Of a stretch of DNA of 64,000 bases, positions 28,856 to 38,688 are shown in pieces. The notes under the pieces are model-generated. The model searched no databases, was not told the DNA's origin, and was given only the letters and a program-made list of their open reading frames with translations. The stretch is taken from positions 1,674,001 to 1,738,000 of the forward strand of contig NZ_LT629748.1 in NCBI RefSeq assembly GCF_900105005.1, written 5' to 3'. The stretch's first letter is position 1; every line of letters begins with the position of its first letter. This DNA comes from Halopseudomonas litoralis (lineage in GTDB: Bacteria; Pseudomonadota; Gammaproteobacteria; Pseudomonadales; Pseudomonadaceae). The position numbers and the translations under genes are program-made.

Positions 28856-30593
28856 GTACCGATTCAACACGTAGCGCGACTCGATTCCTACCCAGCCTCT
28901 TGGCTTCATAGAGCACGGCATCGGCGGTTTTCATCAAACCGTCGATCACCTCCTCCATTTCTCCCGGCCCGCTCCAGCTGGCACATCCGATACTGACAGT
29001 CACCTTGCCCCAGATTGACCCTTCATGATGTACGCCCAGCGCCTGTACCGCCCGGCGTAATGAGTCCGCCGCTTCGCCGGCGCCATCGAGATCATATCCT
29101 GGAAGCAGTACGGCAAACTCTTCACCACCGACCCGCGCTGGCAGCTCGCCGGTGCGTTTGAAACTGGCATCGAGCAGCCGCGCCAGTGATTTCAGGCACT
29201 CATCGCCGGCGGCGTGCCCGTAGAGATCATTGAACCCCTTGAAATAGTCGACATCGATCATCAAAAGACTAACGGGATAACCCAGTCGCAGCGCGCGCCG
29301 CAGCTCGCCAATCTGGTGCTCTTCAAAGCGCCGCCGATTGGCCAGACCGGTCAGCGGATCGGTCCGTGATAGCTGTACCAATTCCTGTCTCGCTTGCTCC
29401 AGACCAACGACATGATCCCAATGCTGCACCAGACTGAACAACCATTGCCCCGCGCCCAGCAGCAGCTCCTCGCGCTCGGGGGTGAGCTGCGAGTCGCTGT
29501 GGCGGCTGCGCACGATATAGCAAAAACTGCGCTGCGGGTTGATGAAGCGGATGAGCCAGGTTCTGCTATTGTGCCGTGATACCGACCACCCCATCTGCCC
29601 CGCCCAGAGATTGATATTGCTTGCTTGGTCCAGCCAGTGGTTATCGTCTTCCTTCATCCAGCTGGCACGGACCTTGTTGCTGCCTCGAACATGCGTATCA
29701 AGCAACATGCCACCATCCAGCTGCAGATATTGGCCAAGGGCACGCAACCTCTGGCGCATGGCCTGGGGATATTGAGCATGATCGAGGTGCATCAATTTCA
29801 GACTGGAGCCGGAAATGAGTTTCAGATAACCGTTGAGGTAAGCCAGTTCAGCGGTGCGCTCATCGACCCGTCGATCCAGATTGTCGCGTTCATTGGCCAG
29901 AGCTTCGATCGCACACTCGTGCTGCTCGGCATGATGGGACATGCCTTGCCGCAGGGTATCGAAGCCGCGTGCAACCAGATCGATTTCGTCATACCAGTCG
30001 CGCTGCTCCCGCGAAAGAACCAAGCGTGGCGCCCGCTTCTGGGGTTTCAGTGAACCGACATATTCGGCAATCAACTGCAGCGGTCGGCCAACCTCCTTAT
30101 GCAACGTGCGAAACAGCACAAAAAACAACAGCATGGTGTACAGGGAAAATTCCAGAACACGCTGCAGGACGGAGTTTATTATCCGCTGACTGATCAGATC
30201 GTGACGGTAAAACACCTGCAACTCACCCAGTTGTCGCCCACCACCGGAAGGCGAATGAATAGCCAGGACGGAGTCCGCTTCAGCTCCCGCGACGGTCGCT
30301 TCACCCGCCTGCAACTGCAGTCCGGTTTCAGCATGCAAGCGCACCGCAGCAACCGACGGGAGCTCCACAATCTGAACAAGCTGCCCTTGCAGCGCGCTGA
30401 TCTCGATATCCCACAGCGCCGTTTGCAGTAGCGGTATCTGTGTAGAGGTCAATTGACTCTGCAGGAGAGCATAGTCCTGCCTCTGCTCTCGCGTGATCAC
30501 CAGCACCTGGACGATGGAGACCAGCAGCATGGCAATCAGCGCAAGCATTGTCAGACGCGCAAGCAGGCGCCGGCGAAGCGACTGAAATCTCAT
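28839..30593 (-). CDS. membrane diguanylate cyclase with periplasmic sensor region
   Basis: The 584-residue protein makes cyclic di-GMP. Helix 1 (about 13-33) and helix 2 (about 145-163) flank a periplasmic sensor; a HAMP-like region, a coiled-coil stretch (ERDNLDRRVDERTAEL), a GAF-like segment and a C-terminal GGDEF domain follow. The active-site motif is GGEEF and the domain starts DPLTGLANRR. Five residues upstream of GGEEF the inhibitory-site position reads RTGE, not RxxD, so product inhibition is probably lost. Its ATG overlaps the stop of a 78-codon frame (ATGA), and its 3' end overlaps the pmp3 gene. Confidence 0.92.
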   Translation of the reverse strand: MRFQSLRRRLLARLTMLALIAMLLVSIVQVLVITREQRQDYALLQSQLTSTQIPLLQTALWDIEISALQGQLVQIVELPSVAAVRLHAETGLQLQAGEATVAGAEADSVLAIHSPSGGGRQLGELQVFYRHDLISQRIINSVLQRVLEFSLYTMLLFFVLFRTLHKEVGRPLQLIAEYVGSLKPQKRAPRLVLSREQRDWYDEIDLVARGFDTLRQGMSHHAEQHECAIEALANERDNLDRRVDERTAELAYLNGYLKLISGSSLKLMHLDHAQYPQAMRQRLRALGQYLQLDGGMLLDTHVRGSNKVRASWMKEDDNHWLDQASNINLWAGQMGWSVSRHNSRTWLIRFINPQRSFCYIVRSRHSDSQLTPEREELLLGAGQWLFSLVQHWDHVVGLEQARQELVQLSRTDPLTGLANRRRFEEHQIGELRRALRLGYPVSLLMIDVDYFKGFNDLYGHAAGDECLKSLARLLDASFKRTGELPARVGGEEFAVLLPGYDLDGAGEAADSLRRAVQALGVHHEGSIWGKVTVSIGCASWSGPGEMEEVIDGLMKTADAVLYEAKRLGRNRVALRVESVLSDEQ

Positions 30594-30826
30594 TCGTTCA
30601 GCTCCAGCCAGCGGTCGAAGGAGAAGTCATAATGGGGTTCACTACTGGTGCCGGAGTTGATGAAGGTGATGCTCAACGCGATGCCGCTCCCGGCATCAGC
30701 GTTGAGCATATCAGTACTGCGCGAAGCAGTAGGCAAACCCGGGTTATCGCAGGGTTCAAAAAGCGCACAAGCAAGAGACTCCACCATGAAGGCAAAATGA
30801 TACCAGAGTCTTGGAGGTCCGTTCAT
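30590..30826 (-). CDS. small ORF of unknown function between two diguanylate cyclase genes
   Basis: This 78-codon frame starts inside the stop of the upstream cyclase gene (ATGA) and stops inside the start of the downstream one (ATGA). The product begins MNGPPRLWYHFAFMVESLACALF, a poor signal-like hydrophobic stretch, and ends with SEPHYDFSFDRWLELNE. The second half uses C/G-ending codons like true genes here, whereas the first half does not. It could be a real small protein or the 3' remnant of a larger gene, perhaps a periplasmic partner, whose start was lost. I do not recognise a family. Confidence 0.45.
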   Translation of the reverse strand: MNGPPRLWYHFAFMVESLACALFEPCDNPGLPTASRSTDMLNADAGSGIALSITFINSGTSSEPHYDFSFDRWLELNE

Positions 30827-31857
30827 CCGATTAAAGCTGAAACCTCATCGGCCAGATGAACAACACAGCGGTTGCGCCCACCATGCTTCGCGCGATACAT
30901 GCATGCATCCGCTTTGTTCAGCCAGCTGATGCTGTCGTCTCCGGCATCCAGCAGAGCACCACCGATGGATACGGTCACCGGCCGACCGGCACTGCGCAAA
31001 TGCGTGGAAATAGTCCTGACGATACTATTGGCCGCGCTTTCCAGGCCGGCCTGATCAATGTTGGACATCAATAATACGAACTCTTCCCCACCCAGACGAA
31101 ACAACCGGTCCGAACGACGACTGGCGTTGCGAGTAAGCTGAGCGAACTCGACCAGAACTCGATCGCCTTCGACATGCCCTTGCCGGTCGTTGATACATTT
31201 GAAATTATCGAGGTCCAGCAACAACAAGCCAAACGGTGTGCCATGGCGGTTGTGGCTGGCCAGCGCGATTTCCATTTCTCTGGTCAGGGTTCGCCGGTTA
31301 CCCACGCCGGTCAAGGGATCCATGTTGGCCAGGGTCCGCAAGCGTTGGCGCTGTCGCCCGGTGCGCCAGGCGAAGGTGAAGGCAAACAGACTGCACAAGA
31401 GACAGGTCGCAGTGAAGATCAGCATCTGCTGCAGATCGACAAATACCTCGCCAGGGTGCATAACGCCATAGATGCAGAGAAACGACAGGGCCAGCAAGGT
31501 CGCGATGGTGCTCTGAAGGGGTGGGATGACAAAGAAGTTGAACAGGATCAGACAATAGAACCAGAACAGACCGCCGGCCTGCACGTGGATGGATACAATG
31601 ACCGCCGCAGTGCCGTATACAGCCGCGAGTATCTGTCCGGCCAGTCTGGTGCTGCCATAGCGCCAGGATATGGCAACGGCTATCAAGGTGGTCAGCAGCA
31701 ATATTATGTCAACCGCAACCACTAACCAATTATCCTGCCACATCCGGTAAATCGCGAAGGGAGTGACACTGACAATGCCAAACACGCCGACGGTCGAGAC
31801 TACCGCCAGCTGGGTATCACTCTTCAGTCGGCTCCAGACATCGTGCATCTTGTACAT
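30823..31857 (-). CDS. membrane diguanylate cyclase (GGDEF, MASE-like N-terminus)
   Basis: This cyclic di-GMP synthase has about six hydrophobic helices in its first 160 residues, a MASE-type membrane sensor with short loops, then a GGDEF domain starting DPLTGVGNRR. The active-site motif GGEEF is preceded five residues earlier by RRSD, an intact inhibitory RxxD site. So this cyclase should be product-inhibited, unlike its neighbour. The start is uncertain: TTG 31908, ATG 31857 and ATG 31848 are in frame without strong ribosome-binding sites; I used 31857 (344 residues). It is the first gene of a three-frame overlapping unit. Confidence 0.9.
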   Translation of the reverse strand: MYKMHDVWSRLKSDTQLAVVSTVGVFGIVSVTPFAIYRMWQDNWLVVAVDIILLLTTLIAVAISWRYGSTRLAGQILAAVYGTAAVIVSIHVQAGGLFWFYCLILFNFFVIPPLQSTIATLLALSFLCIYGVMHPGEVFVDLQQMLIFTATCLLCSLFAFTFAWRTGRQRQRLRTLANMDPLTGVGNRRTLTREMEIALASHNRHGTPFGLLLLDLDNFKCINDRQGHVEGDRVLVEFAQLTRNASRRSDRLFRLGGEEFVLLMSNIDQAGLESAANSIVRTISTHLRSAGRPVTVSIGGALLDAGDDSISWLNKADACMYRAKHGGRNRCVVHLADEVSALIG

Positions 31858-31935
31858 CCATGTATTTATTCTGGCGGTAAAAATACTCTGATCAAGATGC
31901 GAAAACAATAGCGGTGTGCCACCATCCAGGGAGGC

Positions 31936-32355
31936 TTACATGGCTTCGGCGGTATCCCTTATACGCTTGACCATAGCGCGCAGACCGTTGCCGCGGGTCA
32001 CACTCAGGTGTTTCAGCAGATTGAGGCGGGTGAAATAGGCCTCGATATCGAAAGCCAGAATGGCTTCCGGTGTCTTGCCGTTGTAGGCAGCCAAGACCAC
32101 AGCGAGCAGCCCCTTGACGATGAAGGCATCACTGTCGGCATCGAAAAACAACTTGCCGTCCTGCGCCCGGCTGGTCAGCCAGACCTGGCTCTGACAGCCG
32201 CGTACGATGTTCTGTTCGGTGCGCTGACTGTCATCCAGCGGTGGCAGCTCGCGACCAAGATCAATGATGTATTTGTAGCGATCTTCCCAGCTGTCAAAAA
32301 ATGACAGCGTGTCGATAATGTCGTCGCTGCTGATATCTGTGCCGAATTGGCTCAT
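31936..32355 (-). CDS. sufE: cysteine desulfuration protein SufE
   Basis: SufE accepts persulfide sulfur from SufS and passes it to the SufBCD scaffold. The 139-residue protein has the acceptor cysteine Cys54 in VRGCQSQVW and the fold-typical segments LSFFDSWEDRYKYIIDLGR and AILAFDIEAYFTRL. It is the last gene of the suf operon, 15 bases after sufT. Confidence 0.94.
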   Translation of the reverse strand: MSQFGTDISSDDIIDTLSFFDSWEDRYKYIIDLGRELPPLDDSQRTEQNIVRGCQSQVWLTSRAQDGKLFFDADSDAFIVKGLLAVVLAAYNGKTPEAILAFDIEAYFTRLNLLKHLSVTRGNGLRAMVKRIRDTAEAM

Positions 32356-32370
32356 GAAAAATCCTTGCCC

Positions 32371-32904
32371 CTAGAAAAACATACCGGTTTCAAGCTGTGC
32401 TTCTTCGCTCATCATCTCGCGACCCCACGGTGGGTCGAACACCAGGTCCACGTGCACCGTCTCGACATTGGGCACCCGACGCACCCGATACTCGACATCC
32501 CCGACCAATACCGGCCCCATGCCACAGCCGGGCGCCGTCAGGGTCATGCTGATGTCCACCCGCTTGGCCTGCTGATCGATGATCACCGAATAGATCAGCC
32601 CCAGGTTCACCAGGTCCACCGGGATTTCCGGATCGTAAACGGTTTTGAGCGCGGTCCAGACATCCGCTTCGCGGATCAGGTCGTCGGTTGGCTCGGGGAA
32701 GGTCAGCAGCTCCGGTTCAAGGCCGAGATTTGCTGCGTCGGTACCATCCACACGGACCATCTGGCCGTTGTAGGTAACCGTGTAATTGCCACCCAGCGCC
32801 TGGGTAATGGTTACAAAAGTATCTTTCGGGATCGTCAGCTCTGTGCCATCGGGGACCCGTCGCGCCGGGCAATCTGCCTGGGCGACAACCATACGTCTTT
32901 CCAT
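32371..32904 (-). CDS. sufT: Fe-S assembly protein SufT (MIP18/DUF59)
   Basis: SufT is an accessory factor for iron-sulfur cluster maturation. The 177-residue protein has a variable N-terminal domain and a DUF59 domain at about 80-175: DVWTALKTVYDPEIPVDLVN, then TLTAPGCGMGP and VFDPPWGREMMSEEA. The cysteine in the APGCGMG loop is the family's reactive residue. Its place after the sufA-type gene and before sufE is typical of sufBCDS operons carrying this gene. Confidence 0.9.
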   Translation of the reverse strand: MERRMVVAQADCPARRVPDGTELTIPKDTFVTITQALGGNYTVTYNGQMVRVDGTDAANLGLEPELLTFPEPTDDLIREADVWTALKTVYDPEIPVDLVNLGLIYSVIIDQQAKRVDISMTLTAPGCGMGPVLVGDVEYRVRRVPNVETVHVDLVFDPPWGREMMSEEAQLETGMFF

Positions 32905-32905
32905 G

Positions 32906-33262
32906 TCAACTCACACTGAAGCTTTCGCCGCAACCGCATTGGTCTTTGACGTTGGGGTTAATGAAGCGGATCTGGCGGTTGATGCCTTCCTGCACGATAT
33001 CGATCTGAGTGCCGGAAAGAACCGCCAAGCTGTTCTGATCGACCAGCAATTCAACCTGGTCATCCAGCTGGTAATGCACGTCGCTCTCGGCGCCCTGCTC
33101 TACCATGTCGATGACATACATGAAGCCGGTACAACCGCTCTTCTTGATGCTGACCCGTACCGACTTACCCGGTTGATTGGTCAGCTGACGCCGGAAGTGT
33201 GCGAGCGCAGCCGGGGTGACAGACACCGCCTGGCTGGTTGGATCAAATGATTCGACACTCAT
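32906..33262 (-). CDS. sufA: A-type iron-sulfur carrier (SufA/IscA family)
   Basis: This 118-residue A-type carrier takes an Fe-S cluster from the SufBCD scaffold to apoproteins. The three ligand cysteines are visible: one in KKSGCTGFMY and two in DQCGCGES near the C-terminus. Position between sufS and sufT supports the SufA role; the sequence alone does not separate it from IscA. It begins three bases after sufS ends. Confidence 0.9.
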   Translation of the reverse strand: MSVESFDPTSQAVSVTPAALAHFRRQLTNQPGKSVRVSIKKSGCTGFMYVIDMVEQGAESDVHYQLDDQVELLVDQNSLAVLSGTQIDIVQEGINRQIRFINPNVKDQCGCGESFSVS

Positions 33263-33265
33263 ATT

Positions 33266-34519
33266 CTACTCCTCGACAAGAAACTGTTTCGCCTTGGCCA
33301 ATGCTTCGAACAGACGATCGATGTCGGCTCTGGTGTTGTAGAAACAGAAGCTGGCGCGCACCGTGCCCGGAATACCCAGCTGGTCCATGATCGGCTGGGC
33401 ACAATGGTTTCCGGTGCGCACTGCAACACCCTGCTGGTCCAGCAGCATGCCCACGTCATGTGGGTGGGTACCATCCATGAGAAAGCTCAGCACACCGGTA
33501 CGCTCCGCCGCGGTACCAACCAGAGTGATTCCGGGCATGGCCCGGGCCTTGGCCTCGGCATACTCGAGCAGATCCCGTTCATGGCGTTCTGCTGCGTCGC
33601 GGTCAATGCTCTGCAGGTAATCCACCGCCGCGCCCAGAGCGATCACTCCAGCGATATCCGGCGTACCGGCTTCGAATTTGTATGGCAACTGATTGTAGGT
33701 AGTGCCGGCAAAGCTGACCGTCTCGATCATCTCGCCACCGCCCTGGTAAGGCGGCATGGTCTCCAGCAGTTCAACCTTGCCATAGAGCACACCAACGCCG
33801 GTCGGGCCGAACATCTTGTGTGCTGAAAACACATAAAAATCACAGTCCAGCGCCTGCACGTCCACCTGCAGATGGCTCATGGCCTGAGCACCATCAATCA
33901 GGCATACCGCACCGGCAGCATGGGCCAGGCGGATTATCTGCTCGACCGGGTTGACGCTGCCCAGTGCATTGGACACATGCCCGCAGGCAACCATGCGCAC
34001 ACTGTCATCAAGCATGGCTTCGAATGCAGCCAGATCGATGCTGCCGGTATTATCGACCGGGATCGGCTCGACGGTCGCACCCATCTGGGCCGCAATCATC
34101 TGCCACGGCACGATATTGGAGTGGTGCTCCATGGCCGAGACCAGTATCCGATCACCTTCCTTCAGTTGGCTACGCCCCCAGCTGGCGGCGATCAGGTTGA
34201 TGCTTTCGGAGGTGCCGCGAGTCCAGATGACCTGCCGCGCTTCAGGAGCATTGATCAGCCCGGCCACCTTGACACGAGCGTTCTCGAATTTCTCGGTAGC
34301 ACGTTCGGCAAGGGTATGCGCGCCGCGGTGCACGTTGCTGTTGTCCTGACGGTAGTAGTCCACGATGGCCTGAATGACCGCCTCTGGCTTCTGCGTTGTC
34401 GCTGCATTGTCCAGATACACCAGGGGCTTGCCATGAACTTCCTGATGCAGAATCGGGAAGTCCTGGCGCACCTGCTCGGCATTGAAGGTGTTGTGGGTGT
34501 CCACTGCCAGATCAGTCAT
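33266..34519 (-). CDS. sufS: cysteine desulfurase SufS
   Basis: SufS is the PLP enzyme that releases sulfur from cysteine as a protein persulfide. The 417-residue group II desulfurase has its PLP lysine in FSAHKMFGPTGVG and its catalytic Cys373 in RTGNHCAQP. The N-terminus VRQDFPILHQEVHGKPLVYL is typical. It overlaps the end of sufD by eight bases, so translation is coupled. SufE at the end of the operon is its partner. Confidence 0.96.
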   Translation of the reverse strand: MTDLAVDTHNTFNAEQVRQDFPILHQEVHGKPLVYLDNAATTQKPEAVIQAIVDYYRQDNSNVHRGAHTLAERATEKFENARVKVAGLINAPEARQVIWTRGTSESINLIAASWGRSQLKEGDRILVSAMEHHSNIVPWQMIAAQMGATVEPIPVDNTGSIDLAAFEAMLDDSVRMVACGHVSNALGSVNPVEQIIRLAHAAGAVCLIDGAQAMSHLQVDVQALDCDFYVFSAHKMFGPTGVGVLYGKVELLETMPPYQGGGEMIETVSFAGTTYNQLPYKFEAGTPDIAGVIALGAAVDYLQSIDRDAAERHERDLLEYAEAKARAMPGITLVGTAAERTGVLSFLMDGTHPHDVGMLLDQQGVAVRTGNHCAQPIMDQLGIPGTVRASFCFYNTRADIDRLFEALAKAKQFLVEE

Positions 34520-35819
34520 AGTTCAACTGCCCCAGTTGCTCATCGCCCTGACCGAAAAGGGTGGTCAGCCGCGGACGCAGATAGTCCTGTATCGCCTGCT
34601 CGGGAACCTGATTGAGCAGCTCGTTGATGAAGCCGAAGCTGAGCATACGAATCGCTTCGGTACGCGTGACACCGCGACTCTGCAGGTAGAACACAGATGT
34701 TTCATCAAGCTGACTGATGGTCGCGCCATGGGCGCAGCGCACGTCGTCGGCGTAGATTTCCAGTTCCGGCTTGGTATTGATTTCCGCCTTGGGCGAGGTC
34801 AGCAGATTCTTGTTGCTGAGTTCGGCCAGGGTCTTCTGTGCCTGCGGATGGATATGTATCCGACCATTGAATACAGCCTTGGCCGAGTCGCCGATAATGC
34901 CGCGGAACACTTCGTTGCTGGTGCAGTTGGGCACCCGGTGTTCAACGTTGGTGTGATAATCGATCAGCTGTTTGTTGCGCGGCAGATAAACACCGTGCAA
35001 CTCCAGGTGAGCGCCCTCTCCGCGCATATTGACGTGGTAGTCGATACGCTTGAGGCGGCTGCCCTGAGCCAGGGTGAAGCCATGCAGGCGCGCATCGCGG
35101 TGCAGGTTCACGTGTACCCCACCCACATGCAGCAGGTCTTCCTGCTCCAGGTTGATGCGGTAGTGCTGCAACTGGGCATTGTTGCCGACCACGATTTCAG
35201 TATGGCTGTTGACGAACAGGTTCTGTTGCTCGTCGCCGGAGACGTAGTGTTCTATCAGTTCTGCCTGGCTACTGTCTTCGAGTAGCACCAGCACACGCTG
35301 GTTGCTGACCGCCGGCTGCGCTTCCGGAGTGGCTACGTTGAGGATATAGACCGGTTTCTCCAGCTTCGTACCGCGGGGTACATGCAGCAAAATGCCGTCG
35401 GCGACCCAAGCGTTGCTCAGGGCGGCGAACAGGTGCTCCGCGGTATTGGCCACGGTACCCAGATGCTGACGAATCAGCGCTTGCTGAGCGGTATCGGCAT
35501 TGGCGAAGCACACGACACCGACGGGCAGCTCGCTGGAATGTTCAGCGGAAAAATGTCCGTTGATGAACACCAGCCGAGTCGCATCCAGTTCGATGGGATC
35601 AATCGCCTGCTGCCACGCACAATTATCAACCTGCGCCCACTGCGCCGGATTGTCATTTTGCAACGCAGTCAGCGGTGTGTATTTCCATAATTCGGTCTTG
35701 CGGGTCGGCCATTTGGCGGACGACCAGATGTCAGCGCCACGCACGCGCAAGTCAGCCAGCCATTCAGGGCTGTGCTGACTTGCGGCCAGCGTCAGGGCCT
35801 GTTGTTGAAAGTCAGACAT
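34512..35819 (-). CDS. sufD: Fe-S cluster assembly protein SufD
   Basis: SufD pairs with SufB and the SufC ATPase to form the SufBC2D scaffold that builds Fe-S clusters. The 435-residue protein is mostly a right-handed beta-helix, and the C-terminal part shows VEHRVPNCTSNEVFRGI and a DVRCAHGATISQLD region with the conserved Cys/His used at the SufB-SufD interface. Two bases separate it from sufC. Confidence 0.95.
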   Translation of the reverse strand: MSDFQQQALTLAASQHSPEWLADLRVRGADIWSSAKWPTRKTELWKYTPLTALQNDNPAQWAQVDNCAWQQAIDPIELDATRLVFINGHFSAEHSSELPVGVVCFANADTAQQALIRQHLGTVANTAEHLFAALSNAWVADGILLHVPRGTKLEKPVYILNVATPEAQPAVSNQRVLVLLEDSSQAELIEHYVSGDEQQNLFVNSHTEIVVGNNAQLQHYRINLEQEDLLHVGGVHVNLHRDARLHGFTLAQGSRLKRIDYHVNMRGEGAHLELHGVYLPRNKQLIDYHTNVEHRVPNCTSNEVFRGIIGDSAKAVFNGRIHIHPQAQKTLAELSNKNLLTSPKAEINTKPELEIYADDVRCAHGATISQLDETSVFYLQSRGVTRTEAIRMLSFGFINELLNQVPEQAIQDYLRPRLTTLFGQGDEQLGQLNYD

Positions 35820-35821
35820 GT

Positions 35822-36571
35822 TCAGCCTTCCCCGTTTTCCAACCAGCCGTAGCCTTTGGCTTCCAGTTCCAGAGCCAGGCTTTTATCGCCCGACTTGACG
35901 ATACGGCCGCCGGCCAGTACGTGTACGTAATCCGGCACTATGTAGTCCAGCAGGCGCTGGTAATGAGTGACCACGATAAAGCTGCGCTTGCCGTCACGCA
36001 TGGAGTTCACGCCGTCGGCAACCACCTGCAGAGCATCGATATCCAGACCGGAGTCGGTTTCGTCGAGGATGCACAGGTCGGGCTCGAGCAGCATCATCTG
36101 CATGATCTCGTTGCGCTTCTTCTCGCCGCCGGAAAAGCCTTCGTTGACGCCACGCTTCAGGAAGCTGGCATCCAGATCAACGCGCTTGGTGGTTTCCCGG
36201 GCCAACTTCATGAACTCGACTGCCGACAGTTCCGGCAGACCGGCGTGTTTACGCTTGGCATCGACGGATACCTTGAGGAATTCCATGTTGCTGACACCGG
36301 GGATTTCCACCGGATACTGGAAGGCAAGGAAGATACCTTCACGAGCGCGCTCTTCGGTATCCAGCTCGAGCAGATCCTTCCCCTTGAAGTTCACGCTACC
36401 GCCGGTTGCTTCGTAGCCAGGGCGGCCGGATAGTACGTTTCCGAGGGTGCTCTTGCCGGAACCGTTCGGCCCCATGATCGCATGCACTTCACCCGGTTTG
36501 ATATCGATATCCAGCCCCTTGAGGATATCTTTCTCTTCAACTTTCGCGCACAACCCTTTGATCGATAACAT
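35822..36571 (-). CDS. sufC: Fe-S cluster assembly ATPase SufC
   Basis: SufC is the ABC-type ATPase of the SufBC2D complex. The 249-residue protein carries Walker A GPNGSGKST, signature motif FSGGEKKRNE and Walker B LCILDETDSGLDIDAL, in which Asp-Glu-Thr-Asp-Ser-Gly-Leu-Asp is specific to SufC. It lies between sufB and sufD in the standard order. Confidence 0.97.
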   Translation of the reverse strand: MLSIKGLCAKVEEKDILKGLDIDIKPGEVHAIMGPNGSGKSTLGNVLSGRPGYEATGGSVNFKGKDLLELDTEERAREGIFLAFQYPVEIPGVSNMEFLKVSVDAKRKHAGLPELSAVEFMKLARETTKRVDLDASFLKRGVNEGFSGGEKKRNEIMQMMLLEPDLCILDETDSGLDIDALQVVADGVNSMRDGKRSFIVVTHYQRLLDYIVPDYVHVLAGGRIVKSGDKSLALELEAKGYGWLENGEG

Positions 36572-36621
36572 ATTTTACGCCTGATAATCTGTATGAATTC
36601 GTCTCGACAACCTACAGTGGA

Positions 36622-38058
36622 TCAACCCACCGAGCCTTCCAGGCTGACTTCCAGCAATTTACCCGCCTCTACCGCAAACTCCATCGGCAGCTCCTTGAAT
36701 ACATCACGGCAGAAGCCGTTGACGATCATGGAGACCGCTTTCTCGGCATCCAGCCCACGCTGCTGACAGAGGAACATCTGGTCGTCGCTGACTTTGGAGG
36801 TGGTCGCCTCGTGCTCGACTACCGCACTGGGGTTCTTGCTCTCGATGTATGGGAAGGTATGCGCACCGCAGCGGTCGCCGATCAGCAGCGAGTCACACTG
36901 GGTAAAGTTGCGGGCACCCTCGGCACCGGGGTTGATACGCACCAGTCCGCGGTAGGAACTGTTGCTGCGTCCGGCAGAAATGCCCTTGGCAACAATGGTC
37001 GAGCGCGTGTTCTTGCCAAGATGGATCATCTTGGTGCCGGTATCGGCCTGCTGGAAATTATTGGTCAGAGCCACCGAGTAGAACTCACCGACGCTGTTGT
37101 CGCCTTTAAGAATGCAGCTGGGGTACTTCCAGGTCACTGCTGAGCCGGTTTCCACCTGGGTCCAGGAGATCTTCGCGTTGGTATGAGCGACACCGCGCTT
37201 GGTTACGAAGTTGTAGATACCACCCTTGCCTTCGGCATCGCCGGGGTACCAGTTCTGTACCGTGGAGTATTTGATCTGGGCATTATCCAGAGCCACCAGT
37301 TCCACTACCGCTGCGTGCAGTTGGTTCTCATCACGCATTGGCGCGGTGCAGCCTTCGAGATAACTGACGTGAGAACCCTCATCAGCGATGATCAACGTGC
37401 GTTCGAACTGTCCGGTGTTCAGTTCGTTGATGCGGAAGTAGGTAGACAGTTCCATCGGGCAGCGCACGCCCTTGGGGATATAAACAAAGGAGCCATCGGA
37501 GAACACCGCTGAGTTCAGCGCGGCATAATAGTTGTCCTTCTGCGGCACCACAGTGCCGAGGTATTTCCTGACCAGATCTGGGAAGCGGCGAATCGCTTCG
37601 CTGATCGGGCAGAAAAGCACCCCCGCCTCTTCCAGCTTCTCGCGGAAAGTGGTGACAACGGATACCGAGTCAAAGACCACGTCCATCGCCACGCCGGCCA
37701 GCGCTTCCTGCTCATGCAGCGGGATGCCCAGTTTTTCGTAGGTCGCCAGCAGCTCCGGATCGACCTCGGCCAGACTCTTGGGTCGATCAGCCATGCTCTT
37801 GGGAGCCGAGTAAAAGGACACGTTCTGGAAGTCGATTTCCGGATAATGCACATGGGCCCAGGTCGGCTCATCCATTTCCAGCCAGGCGCGATAGGCCTTC
37901 AGGCGCCATTCGAGCATCCACTCAGGCTCTTCCTTGCGTGCCGAGATAAAGCGAATGACGTTTTCATCAAGGCCAGGTGGCAAGGTGTCGGATTCGATGT
38001 CGGTATGGAAGCCGGCGGCGTAATCCGTCTTGATAAGGTTCTCGACTTCTTGAGTCAC
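36622..38058 (-). CDS. sufB: Fe-S cluster assembly scaffold SufB
   Basis: SufB receives sulfur from SufE and holds the nascent cluster. The 478-residue protein shows the family segments [37 protein letters not shown] and the core beta-helix, ending with [16 protein letters not shown]. First structural gene of the suf operon, 108 bases after iscR; a small AATACC/GGTATT hairpin lies in that gap at 38118-38135. Confidence 0.97.
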   Translation of the reverse strand: MTQEVENLIKTDYAAGFHTDIESDTLPPGLDENVIRFISARKEEPEWMLEWRLKAYRAWLEMDEPTWAHVHYPEIDFQNVSFYSAPKSMADRPKSLAEVDPELLATYEKLGIPLHEQEALAGVAMDVVFDSVSVVTTFREKLEEAGVLFCPISEAIRRFPDLVRKYLGTVVPQKDNYYAALNSAVFSDGSFVYIPKGVRCPMELSTYFRINELNTGQFERTLIIADEGSHVSYLEGCTAPMRDENQLHAAVVELVALDNAQIKYSTVQNWYPGDAEGKGGIYNFVTKRGVAHTNAKISWTQVETGSAVTWKYPSCILKGDNSVGEFYSVALTNNFQQADTGTKMIHLGKNTRSTIVAKGISAGRSNSSYRGLVRINPGAEGARNFTQCDSLLIGDRCGAHTFPYIESKNPSAVVEHEATTSKVSDDQMFLCQQRGLDAEKAVSMIVNGFCRDVFKELPMEFAVEAGKLLEVSLEGSVG

Positions 38059-38166
38059 GGTATCACCTCAGTCCCGCAGCCAGCACTATGGCAGTGACTG
38101 CATTGTGTATCAGGCTGCAATACCTCTTGGGGTATTACTCTTCAATTCATACGGCCAAGGGCCGTT

Positions 38167-38646
38167 TCAGATGATGCGTTCCAGATTGACGACATTCTGA
38201 CTGGAGCAGGTACCCTTGTCCTGCCGGGTGCGTACTCGCTGAATATCGTCACGGGAAACCAGGTCGGACAGCGTTATGCCTGCGAGAAAGTCGTGCAGAC
38301 GCTCACTCAGATCAGTCCATAGATAGTGTGTCAGGCAGACGTCGCCATGTTGGCAGTCACCCTTGCCCAGGCAACGAGTGGCGTCCATGGAGTCGTTCAC
38401 CGCTTCCACTATCTGCGCTACATTGATGGCATCAGGACCACCGGCCAGACGGTAACCGCCACCTGGACCACGCACACTCTCAACCAGCTTGCTGCGCCGC
38501 AGCTTGGCAAACAGTTGCTCCAGATAGGACACCGATACGCCCTGGCGCTGGGATATATCTGCCAGGGTGATGGGCCCCTGGTCCTCATGGAGGGCCAGGT
38601 CCAGCATGGCTGTAACAGCGTAACGGCCTTTGGTGGTCAGACGCAT
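38167..38646 (-). CDS. iscR: Fe-S cluster assembly transcriptional regulator IscR
   Basis: IscR is an Rrf2-family [2Fe-2S] regulator that, when loaded, represses Fe-S assembly genes. The 159-residue protein has an N-terminal winged helix ([20 protein letters not shown]) and the cluster-binding cysteines Cys92, Cys98 and Cys104 in [13 protein letters not shown]. It heads a suf operon here, whereas in P. aeruginosa iscR heads the isc operon. An IscR type-1-like box covers its promoter, implying autoregulation. Confidence 0.93.
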   Translation of the reverse strand: MRLTTKGRYAVTAMLDLALHEDQGPITLADISQRQGVSVSYLEQLFAKLRRSKLVESVRGPGGGYRLAGGPDAINVAQIVEAVNDSMDATRCLGKGDCQHGDVCLTHYLWTDLSERLHDFLAGITLSDLVSRDDIQRVRTRQDKGTCSSQNVVNLERII

Positions 38647-38688
38647 AACGGTACCCGATTCAGGTTTTCACATGGCCGAAACTATGCA

